Shown piece by piece: positions 25,728 to 32,989 of a DNA stretch of 32,989 nt. Both the position numbers and the translations under genes were made by a program. The first letter of the stretch is position 1; the number at the start of each line of letters is the position of its first letter. Under the pieces are notes generated by a model. That model ran no database searches. It saw only the letters and a list, made by a program, of their open reading frames with translations, and was not told the origin of the DNA. The stretch lies in contig JARGFP010000036.1 of the NCBI GenBank assembly GCA_029210585.1, forward strand, positions 1-32,989, given 5' to 3'. Origin of the DNA: Bacteroidales bacterium (GTDB taxonomy: Bacteria > Bacteroidota > Bacteroidia > Bacteroidales > GCA-2748055).

Positions 25728-27548
25728 ATGAAGAATATAATGAAAAACAGCTTGTTATCCTTCCTGGTGGGTACGATGATTTTTGTCGGATGTACCAGGG
25801 AAGAGGAAGAACTCAGGCTCGATCCGACCCTCTCAACAATGCGGGTGGAAAATATCGGGTCCGACTCCGCCATGATCACCGGTTTTGTGATCGCTGAAGG
25901 TGACGGATTCTCCGAGAAAGGTGTTGTATATGACATCGACCAGGATCCGACGATCGAATCAAATAAGGTAACTTATGCCGATACCGCAGACAATGCAGCC
26001 TACAGCGTGGTGATCCGTGACCTGGATTATGCCACGAAATATTATGTTCGTGCCTATGCCATGAATGGAACCACGGCCATTTACGGAGACACCCTCAGCT
26101 TTACCACCAAACCGATAGTGCCCGTACTCACAACTGCAGAAATTACCAATATCACCGGGAACTCGGCATCAGGGGGTGGTGAAGTTACCATCGCCGGGGG
26201 TGCAGCAGTGACAGCGTATGGTATCTGCTACAGTACCGAACAGGATCCAACCACGGAAGATCAGATTACTGAGGATGGATCCGGTACAGGTGCATTTACA
26301 AGCGAACTCACCGAATTGCTGGGCAATACTACATATTATGTGCGTTCATATGCCACCAACAGCGCCGGCACAGGATACGGCCCGGAAGTTTCCTTTACCA
26401 CACTTGTCGACCTGCCCGCGGTTGCTACCGGTGCGGTCTCCAATATTTCAAAAACAGGTGCCACCGTTGCAGGTTCTCTCTCAAGTGATGGCGGAGGAAC
26501 AATAACTGAGAGGGGCATTGTATGGGGACTGAATGAAGATCCCACTACAGCGGATAACAAGATCGCAGATGCCGCTACTGATATCGGTGATTTTACAGTA
26601 GATGTATCAGGACTTGAACTAAGCACATCCTACCATGTGCGGGCTTACGCAATCAACAGCGCAGGCACTTCTTACGGCGACGATGTGACCTTCACCACCC
26701 TGGCAGATATCACCACCTTCTGGGTAGTGGGTGACTACAACGGATGGGACAACAGCGACAATGCTGAAATGCTTGTATCGACCGAAAGTAGCAACGGTAT
26801 GGCAGAAGGGTATGTATATCTCACTACAGGAGGTATCAAACTCGTTACAGACCATAGCTGGGACAATGCACATACCTTTGGTGATGACGGCTCCGGGAAC
26901 CTGACCAATCCCGGAGGTAATATTACTGTTGCAGCTGATGGCTATTACAGGGTCCGTGCCAACCTGACCGACATGACCTACTCCCTTGAACTTACCGACT
27001 GGGGTGTCATTGGTGATGCTACACCTGGCGGCTGGGATACCGATACCAACCTTTCCTATGACGTCGACCACAAGATATGGATCGGTGGTGTTAACCTGAA
27101 AGCAGACGGAGCCTTTAAATTCAGGGCCAACGACGATTGGGCCATCAACTACGGGAGTAGTACGGGTGATGCCAACCTGAATGAAGGTGGAGATAATATA
27201 CCGTCTCCCGGTGTTGCAGCAGACTATGCTGTTACACTCAACCTGAGTACGCCGAATACATATACCTATGCGGCAAACAGATGGGGTGTTATCGGTAATG
27301 CAACTTCCGGTGCCTGGGACAACGACACCGATCTGACCTGGGACGAAGGCAACGGTGTATTTACCGTTACACTGGATCTCGTGGTTGGTGAGTGGAAATA
27401 CAGAGCCAATGACGACTGGGCCATTAATTTAGGTGGCGACCTGGGTGTACTTGCACAGGATGGTGGAAACTTTGCCATTGCTGAGGATGGAAATTATACA
27501 ATTACACTCAATCCCTGGACGTTAACCGGTACCATTACCAAAAACTAA
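25728..27548 (+). CDS. susF: SusF-like surface lipoprotein: three FN3-like and three starch-binding modules
   Basis: The protein has 606 residues from the ATG at 25728. The frame is open upstream into the SusE gene, but this ATG starts a proper lipoprotein signal with Cys22 (FVGC). Residues about 31-128, 132-226 and 230-325 are three fibronectin type III-like repeats with matching ends (YYVRAYAMNGT.YGDTLSFTT; YYVRSYATNSAG; YHVRAYAINSAG). Residues about 328-421, 424-516 and 518-603 are three SusE/F-type starch-binding modules, the last two with nearly identical FRANDDWAINYG and YRANDDWAINLGG. Bacteroides SusF also has three such modules but no triple FN3 stalk. It should hold starch at the cell surface. 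A strong terminator follows. Confidence 0.85.
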   Translation: MKNIMKNSLLSFLVGTMIFVGCTREEEELRLDPTLSTMRVENIGSDSAMITGFVIAEGDGFSEKGVVYDIDQDPTIESNKVTYADTADNAAYSVVIRDLDYATKYYVRAYAMNGTTAIYGDTLSFTTKPIVPVLTTAEITNITGNSASGGGEVTIAGGAAVTAYGICYSTEQDPTTEDQITEDGSGTGAFTSELTELLGNTTYYVRSYATNSAGTGYGPEVSFTTLVDLPAVATGAVSNISKTGATVAGSLSSDGGGTITERGIVWGLNEDPTTADNKIADAATDIGDFTVDVSGLELSTSYHVRAYAINSAGTSYGDDVTFTTLADITTFWVVGDYNGWDNSDNAEMLVSTESSNGMAEGYVYLTTGGIKLVTDHSWDNAHTFGDDGSGNLTNPGGNITVAADGYYRVRANLTDMTYSLELTDWGVIGDATPGGWDTDTNLSYDVDHKIWIGGVNLKADGAFKFRANDDWAINYGSSTGDANLNEGGDNIPSPGVAADYAVTLNLSTPNTYTYAANRWGVIGNATSGAWDNDTDLTWDEGNGVFTVTLDLVVGEWKYRANDDWAINLGGDLGVLAQDGGNFAIAEDGNYTITLNPWTLTGTITKN

Positions 27549-27561
27549 TCGGTTTTTTATG

Positions 27562-27596
27562 AAAAAGGCTGTCCTTGAACGGGCAGCCTTTTTTTT
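27562..27596 (+). terminator. Strong rho-independent terminator after the SusF-like gene
   Basis: AAAGGCTGTCC (27564-27574) pairs with GGGCAGCCTTT (27581-27591) with one G-U pair around a 6-base loop, and a T run follows to 27596. It separates the susC-F genes from the two GH13 genes. Confidence 0.88.
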
Positions 27597-27844
27597 AACT
27601 TTTACAGACCTTTTGCTGCTACCAGCAGTATTACAGCAATTAAATATTAAATCCACGATAATCTATACAACTAACGTTAACAATTCTTTATATCTTAAAA
27701 TCCTCTGTTCCATTGACATTCACTGAATACATTTCGGAGCGCTTCTGGTACATGCCTATTTCTGTCCTGAAGCATCTGAGGATTTCGTCTCCGGCAAAGT
27801 GGCTGATAAAGAACACCTGATTGTAAACTAAATACTTGCTACTC

Positions 27845-29698
27845 ATGATCCAGCTTAAAGCACTGCTTACCCTATATATAGTCCTTTTCTCTTTCCTGTT
27901 CGCCGAAGCACAGATTCAAAGGGTAGAACCTCCAAACTGGTGGGCAGGAATGCACAACCCGACACTCCAGTTAATGGTGTATGCGGCGGATATTGCAGAC
28001 GACCGGGTTGTCTTTGATTATCCGGGCGTTCACCTGGTCTCCATCGAAAAAGTAGAAAACCCGAACTACCTTTTCATCAATCTTACTATTGATGATCATA
28101 CACTTCCAGGAACTTTCACAATTGAATTCATCAATTCGGACAGTACCATTTCAACCTATGATTACACATTAGAAGAACGCGAACCCGGCTCAGCCGATCG
28201 CGATGGATTCGATAATTCCGATGTCATGTACCTGCTCATGCCCGATCGCTTTGCCAATGGTGATCCGGAGAATGATATTGTTCCCGGAATGCGTGAAGAG
28301 GTAGTGGACAGAACAGATAAAACCGGTCTCCACGGTGGCGACCTCCGCGGCATCATCAATCACCTGGATTACATCCAGGAGATGGGCTTTACTGCCGTGT
28401 GGTTCAATCCCTTTCTTGAAAACAACATGGACCGCTCATCGTACCATGGGTATTCAACCACTGATTTCTATAAGGTAGATCCCAGGTATGGAACCAATGA
28501 ACAGTTCCGGGAATTGACATCCATTGCCGCGGAAATGGATATTAAGATCATCATGGACATGATCTTCAACCATATCGGATCCAGGCATTGGTGGATGGAG
28601 GACCTCCCCACTGAAGACTGGATCAATGGATTTCACGATTTCACGATCAGCAACCATGTCCACACGGTCAACCAGGACGCATATGCTTCTGAATATGACA
28701 GGAAAGGAATGGTGGATGGCTGGTTTGTTCCTTCCATGCCCGATCTCAATCAGCGGAACAAATTTCTGGCCAATTATCTCATTCAAAACAGTATCTGGTG
28801 GATCGAATATGCCGGACTGGCCGGTATACGCATGGACACCTATCCGTATCCCGACAAGGACATGATGGCCGCATGGAACAAGCGGGTGCTGAAAGAGTAT
28901 CCCGATTTCAACATCGTGGGGGAAGAATGGAGCCTCAACCCGGGACTCGTCAGCTACTGGCAGAAAGGCCAGACCAATCACGACGGTTACGATGGTGAAA
29001 TTCCCAGTATGATGGATTTCCCGCTCCAGTCTGCACTCTCGGAAAGTCTGACAGAAGAAGAAGAAGGCTGGAACACAGGTTGGAAAAAACTTTACGATGC
29101 CCTGTCCAATGATTTTCTCTATCCGGACCCGTATAACCTGGTCATTTTCCCAGATAACCATGACATGCCCCGCTTCTTCATGCAGGTGGGAATGGATACT
29201 GACCTGTACAAACTGGGGATTACCTATATATTAACCACGCGCGGAATACCACAGATCTTCTACGGATCGGAGGTGCTGATGACCCACAAAGAGAGCAATC
29301 ATCATGGACACATCAGGAAAGACTTTCCCGGAGGATGGGCTGGTGATAATGTGAATGCATTTACCGGACAGGGACTTACGGAAGATCAGCAGGAAATTCA
29401 GGAATTTTTCAGAAAACTGCTGAACTGGCGAAAGCAGCATGCTGTTATACATACAGGCAGGTTGATCCATTATGTTCCGGAGGACGGCGTATATGTATAT
29501 GGCCGGTACAATGACCAAAAAAGGGTCATGGTTCTGCTGAATAAAACCGGCGAAAAAGCAGAACTCGATCCGGTCCGCTTCCGGGAGCAGATCAGACAAA
29601 GCACAAGCGGTACAGATGTAATTACCGGCGCTGAAGTGGATCTGACAGGAAAAATAATTGTACCAGCTAAAACAGGTCTGGTACTTGAATTAAATTAA
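27845..29698 (+). CDS. susA: SusA-like GH13 neopullulanase/cyclomaltodextrinase, periplasmic
   Basis: This is a 617-residue protein from the ATG at 27845; a TTG nine bases upstream is less likely. The signal peptide ends at FAEAQ (about 19-23) with no lipobox, so a periplasmic location is expected. Residues about 25-112 form the N-terminal cyclomaltodextrinase domain (VEPPNWWAGMHNPTLQLMVY). The GH13 core follows (VMYLLMPDRFANGD; MDMIFNHIG), with catalytic Asp331 in GIRMDTY, Glu360 in VGEEW and Asp440 in FPDNHD. The C-terminal domain (about 530-617) matches cyclomaltodextrinase C domains. The length is close to Bacteroides SusA. It would trim maltodextrins to maltose and glucose. It follows a terminator, so it probably has its own promoter in 27597-27844 or relies on read-through. 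Confidence 0.92.
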   Translation: MIQLKALLTLYIVLFSFLFAEAQIQRVEPPNWWAGMHNPTLQLMVYAADIADDRVVFDYPGVHLVSIEKVENPNYLFINLTIDDHTLPGTFTIEFINSDSTISTYDYTLEEREPGSADRDGFDNSDVMYLLMPDRFANGDPENDIVPGMREEVVDRTDKTGLHGGDLRGIINHLDYIQEMGFTAVWFNPFLENNMDRSSYHGYSTTDFYKVDPRYGTNEQFRELTSIAAEMDIKIIMDMIFNHIGSRHWWMEDLPTEDWINGFHDFTISNHVHTVNQDAYASEYDRKGMVDGWFVPSMPDLNQRNKFLANYLIQNSIWWIEYAGLAGIRMDTYPYPDKDMMAAWNKRVLKEYPDFNIVGEEWSLNPGLVSYWQKGQTNHDGYDGEIPSMMDFPLQSALSESLTEEEEGWNTGWKKLYDALSNDFLYPDPYNLVIFPDNHDMPRFFMQVGMDTDLYKLGITYILTTRGIPQIFYGSEVLMTHKESNHHGHIRKDFPGGWAGDNVNAFTGQGLTEDQQEIQEFFRKLLNWRKQHAVIHTGRLIHYVPEDGVYVYGRYNDQKRVMVLLNKTGEKAELDPVRFREQIRQSTSGTDVITGAEVDLTGKIIVPAKTGLVLELN

Positions 29699-29706
29699 CA
29701 TTGAAG

Positions 29707-32532
29707 ATGAGAAATATTGCTTCCCTGCTTTTGTGTATACTGGTTACCCAGATTGGAAATTCCCAGATCATTACCACCGATCCCGCAATACCCATTGCCT
29801 CGGAAAGCGCAACGGTATATTACGATGCAACACTTGGAACAGCAGGTCTGAAAGGGTTTACCGGTGATGTATATGCCCATACCGGCGTGCTCACGGAAGC
29901 AAGCAATGATACCCGTGACTGGAAATATGCCCCTTCCTGGGGAGACAATGCTCCTAAATACAAACTGACCAGGATATCCACGGATTACTACTCCCTGCAA
30001 ATCACACCCAGCATCAGGGAATATTATGGTGTTCCGGAAAATGAGACCATTACACACATGGCCTTCGTGTTCAGAAGCGGGGACACATCGCTCGAGGGAA
30101 AAGATGACGGTGGAGCCGATATATTTGTGGAGGTATTCGAACCTGGATTTAATGTCTCAATTGTCACCCCCGACAAAAGCCTGCTCGTCGATCCCGGTAC
30201 CCAGGTACAGTTCGAAGCAGTGGCATCAGAAAGTGCGGATCTTGAACTATTCATGAATGACCAATCTGTAAAAAGCATCACTGGATCCGCCATTACGAAT
30301 ACATTCGATTTCACGACACCGGGCGATTACTGGCTGAAAGTGACAGCCACGGCTGCCGATGCAACCGATGCCGATTCGGTTTTCATCCATGTACTGGGAA
30401 GCCAGGTGGAGCAACTCCTGCCGGAAGGATCTGAAAATGGCATTAATTACATCGATAACCAGACGGTCCGGCTCGTCCTCCATGCCCCAGGCAAGGAAAA
30501 TGTATTTGTGATCGGTGATTTCAATGACTGGACCCCACGTTCCGATGCCAGGATGCTACGGGATAATGAGCACTGGTGGATCACCCTGAATGACCTTGAA
30601 CCCGGAAAGGAATATGCTTTCCAGTACCTTGTGGACGGAGCCTTCCGTATAGCGGACCCATATACGGAAAAAGTGCTGGACCCCTGGAACGACGGGTGGA
30701 TCAGCAATGAAACCTATCCTGATCTCAAACCATATCCTTCGCAGTATACCAGCGGTGTGACCAGCGTACTGCAAACGGGACAAACTGCCTATACATGGCA
30801 AAATACCGGTTTTATACCACCTGCAAAGGAGAACCTTGTCATCTATGAACTGCTCGTCAGGGATTTCATCGGAGCCCACGACTGGAATACACTTACCGAC
30901 ACCCTTAACTATTTTTCAAAACTTGGTGTCAATGCCATCGAGCTTATGCCCGTTAACGAGTTCGAAGGCAACGAAAGCTGGGGATATAATCCTGCCTTTT
31001 ATTTTGCCCCGGACAAATATTACGGACCGGCAGAAGACCTGAAAGTCTTTATCGACTCCTGTCATGGCAGAGACATTGCCGTGATCCTTGACATGACCCT
31101 AAATCACTCGTACGGGTTGTCTCCCCTTGTTCAGTTGTACCTCAACAGGGATACCTACAAAGTAACGCCGGAAAATCCCTGGTACAATGTGGATTCACCC
31201 AACCAGACCTATTCCTGGGGATACGATTTCGACCATGAAAGCAGCGCAACACAGGCGTTTGTGGACCGTGTCAACCATCACTGGCTCACCAGTTACAATG
31301 TCGATGGTTTCCGGTTTGATTTCACAAAAGGATTTACCAATACCCCCGGAGACGGTTGGGCATATGACGCATCCAGGATCAGTCTGCTGAGAAGGATGGC
31401 CGATGAGATCTGGCAGGTAAATAATGAGGCATATGTGATCCTCGAACACCTGGCGGACAATTCAGAAGAAACTGTCCTGTCAAATGATGGCATGTTGCTC
31501 TGGGGAAACCTGAACTACAACTACAGCCAGGCTTCCATGGGTTACAACGTTAACAATGCGTCTGACTTTGGTTGGATCTCCTATAAGAACAGGGGCTGGA
31601 ACGATCCACACGTGGTGGGCTACATGGAAAGTCACGATGAAGAACGGATGATGTTCAGGAACCTTGAAAACGGGAATGCTTCCGGATCGTATGATGTGAC
31701 CGATATCTTTACAGCACTGGACAGGATCAAACTCTCCGCGGCCTTCTTCTTCACCATCCCCGGTCCGAAAATGATCTGGCAGTTCGGAGAAGTGGGATAT
31801 GATTTCAGCATTGATTACAACGGGCGCGTAGGCAACAAGCCGATCAGGTGGGATTATTTCAGGGATGCCACCAGAAGAAGAGTGTATGATGTTTTCGCTG
31901 CCCTCATAGCCCTTAAACAATCGGAATCGGCATTTTCTACAGAAGATTTCAACCTGGATGTTGCAAATGCAACAAAACGCATTGAACTCAACCATACCGA
32001 TATGGATGTACGCATCATCGGCAATTTCGATATCGTCACCCAATCCATTGATCCCAATTTCAGCCAGACAGGAACCTGGTATGATTATTTTAGCGGGGAA
32101 AGTATGGAGGTCTCCGATGTAAATGAGCAGATTAGTCTGAAAGCTGGTGCATTCAGGATCTACACAACAAAACAACTGGAACAACCCCGGATCACAACCA
32201 TTGATAATCATCCGGGTCATTCAGGACCGCTGCTCGCGGTTTACCCCAATCCCGCCGGAGATCAGCTCTACATATCCACCGGGAAACAGGCAGACCAGCT
32301 CCGCCTGTGGGACCTCAACGGACGACTTGTCAGTAGCTTCGACGCAACAGGTCAGGTTGCCACAGGTCCGGGAACTCCCGTTCCGGGAACAGCGGATCCG
32401 GGAACAGCGGGCATGGAGACACCCGGGCGTATTATCGCCGCTGACCTCTCCGGTCTTGCGCCCGGAATCTATATCCTCAGGGCGAACTTCCGGGACGGAA
32501 CCTCCGGACTTGCCAGGGTCATCCGGAAATAA
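29707..32532 (+). CDS. GH13 alpha-amylase-family protein with CBM48-like domain and T9SS sorting tail
   Basis: This is a 941-residue protein from the ATG at 29707; a TTG six bases upstream is less likely. It starts eight bases after the SusA-like stop. After a signal peptide (ending GNSQ) come a beta-domain (about 22-145), an Ig-like domain (150-232) and a CBM48-like domain (250-325, VFVIGDFNDWTPRSD). The GH13 barrel (about 375-735) has Asp538 in VDGFRFD, Glu580 in VILEH and Asp644 in ESHDEER. Residues about 844-941 match a type A T9SS tail (VYPNPAGDQLYI; LAPGIYILR), so the enzyme is exported to or beyond the cell surface. It may fill the role of the SusG surface amylase. A Pro-Gly-Thr repeat interrupts the tail at 888-902. 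Confidence 0.9.
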   Translation: MRNIASLLLCILVTQIGNSQIITTDPAIPIASESATVYYDATLGTAGLKGFTGDVYAHTGVLTEASNDTRDWKYAPSWGDNAPKYKLTRISTDYYSLQITPSIREYYGVPENETITHMAFVFRSGDTSLEGKDDGGADIFVEVFEPGFNVSIVTPDKSLLVDPGTQVQFEAVASESADLELFMNDQSVKSITGSAITNTFDFTTPGDYWLKVTATAADATDADSVFIHVLGSQVEQLLPEGSENGINYIDNQTVRLVLHAPGKENVFVIGDFNDWTPRSDARMLRDNEHWWITLNDLEPGKEYAFQYLVDGAFRIADPYTEKVLDPWNDGWISNETYPDLKPYPSQYTSGVTSVLQTGQTAYTWQNTGFIPPAKENLVIYELLVRDFIGAHDWNTLTDTLNYFSKLGVNAIELMPVNEFEGNESWGYNPAFYFAPDKYYGPAEDLKVFIDSCHGRDIAVILDMTLNHSYGLSPLVQLYLNRDTYKVTPENPWYNVDSPNQTYSWGYDFDHESSATQAFVDRVNHHWLTSYNVDGFRFDFTKGFTNTPGDGWAYDASRISLLRRMADEIWQVNNEAYVILEHLADNSEETVLSNDGMLLWGNLNYNYSQASMGYNVNNASDFGWISYKNRGWNDPHVVGYMESHDEERMMFRNLENGNASGSYDVTDIFTALDRIKLSAAFFFTIPGPKMIWQFGEVGYDFSIDYNGRVGNKPIRWDYFRDATRRRVYDVFAALIALKQSESAFSTEDFNLDVANATKRIELNHTDMDVRIIGNFDIVTQSIDPNFSQTGTWYDYFSGESMEVSDVNEQISLKAGAFRIYTTKQLEQPRITTIDNHPGHSGPLLAVYPNPAGDQLYISTGKQADQLRLWDLNGRLVSSFDATGQVATGPGTPVPGTADPGTAGMETPGRIIAADLSGLAPGIYILRANFRDGTSGLARVIRK
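32368..32412 (+). repeat. 15-base minisatellite, three units, inside the T9SS tail
   Basis: Three consecutive 15-base units (32368-32382, 32383-32397, 32398-32412) each start CCGGGAAC; the last two differ only at the final two bases. They encode PGTPV-PGTAD-PGTAG. The unit length preserves the frame, so copy number can change without disrupting the gene. Confidence 0.85.
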
Positions 32533-32607
32533 CAGGTCCCAAAAGGAAAACAAAACATCGAACACTAACAGCGTGTTTCTTTTCATAGTAGTAGTTGGTT
32601 GAAGCAG

Positions 32608-32636
32608 ACGGCCCGGGAGATAATTTCCCGGGCCGT
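32608..32636. terminator. GC-rich hairpin after the T9SS amylase gene
   Basis: ACGGCCCGGGA and TCCCGGGCCGT form a perfect 11-bp stem around a 7-base loop, 75 bases after the stop codon. The following sequence (TGTGTAATGTTTCAGTTTTT) has no immediate T run, so it may be an imperfect terminator or an mRNA 3'-end stabiliser. Confidence 0.55.
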
Positions 32637-32724
32637 TGTGTAATGTTTCAGTTTTTCATTCGTCTTTAGACCAAACCCTAAAGACTATTTCTATTAAAAC
32701 TTGATCCATAATATCAACTATTAC

Positions 32725-32738
32725 ACTCGTGCACGAGT
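32725..32738. promoter_or_regulatory. Perfect 14-bp palindrome, possible operator
   Basis: ACTCGTGCACGAGT is a perfect palindrome in otherwise AT-rich intergenic DNA. It differs from the LacI-type operators elsewhere in the window, so another regulator would be involved. Its target gene would lie beyond the right edge. Confidence 0.3.
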
Positions 32739-32989
32739 CCTACCTAAACTGAATTAGAAAAACCTCTTTGCATTTCCAGCAATTTGGCTGTGCTCGCAAC
32801 AAAGGAATACTTTGCTCATAATTAATTCAGATCACCTGAAGTAATATTCATAATACAAGGGAAAATCTTTATATCAAATTATTAGCTAGTGAAAATTATT
32901 TAATATAAATTTACAATGGTTCGTTAAACTTTAACATAAAAATCTGATTTTCAATGAAATAAGTGTCGAAATAATTTGGTTAAGTCCCT

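Larger units (their letters stand above)
32533..32989. other. Intergenic sequence at the right edge
   Basis: This 457-base stretch has no recognisable gene. It contains the hairpin at 32608-32636, an 8-bp inverted repeat (GTCTTTAG at 32662-32669, CTAAAGAC at 32678-32685, 8-base loop) and a perfect 14-bp palindrome (32725-32738). From about 32820 it becomes strongly AT-rich, as expected of a promoter region for a gene beyond the edge. Confidence 0.5.

Overview
The window looks like chromosomal DNA of a member of the Bacteroidota, probably a free-living polysaccharide degrader. The evidence is a SusC/SusD pair with SusE/SusF-type lipoproteins, a type IX secretion (T9SS) tail on an extracellular amylase, a DUF5916 outer-membrane protein, AT-rich translation starts without clear Shine-Dalgarno sequences, and a match to the TAnnTTTG promoter element. 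Genus cannot be read from the sequence. No insertion sequence, integrase, CRISPR array or phage gene was seen.

Left part (1-12.5 kb): a rightward DUF5916 protein, then a CAT-anticodon tRNA with its own terminator, and then a run of leftward genes. First comes a two-gene electron-transfer unit: a five-CXXCH cytochrome and a monoheme cytochrome-porin fusion resembling Cyc2. Next are a lipoprotein GH5 glycosidase with a domain inserted in its barrel, an SMP-30/gluconolactonase-like protein, a PIF1-type helicase with a C-terminal HTH_40 domain, and a secreted M28 peptidase fused to a small outer-membrane beta-barrel. Middle part (12.5-14.5 kb): a lipocalin-like lipoprotein, S-methyl-5'-thioadenosine phosphorylase and a YihX-like HAD phosphatase.

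Right part (14.5-32.6 kb): a maltodextrin/starch utilisation locus. A LacI-family repressor lies between two identical 12-bp palindromic operators. Leftward from it run an SLC45/GPH-like sugar permease and a GH65 maltose phosphorylase. Rightward run SusC, SusD, SusE-like and SusF-like proteins, a strong terminator, a periplasmic SusA-like GH13 and a GH13 with a T9SS tail. In the inferred scheme, the T9SS amylase cuts starch outside the cell and the SusC-F complex binds and imports the oligosaccharides. SusA-like GH13 then trims them in the periplasm, the permease imports maltose, and GH65 phosphorolyses it to glucose plus beta-glucose-1-phosphate. No beta-phosphoglucomutase is visible.

Most notable are the Cyc2-like fusion beside a pentaheme cytochrome, the M28-barrel fusion, the paired operators, and a 15-nt minisatellite inside the T9SS tail of the amylase.
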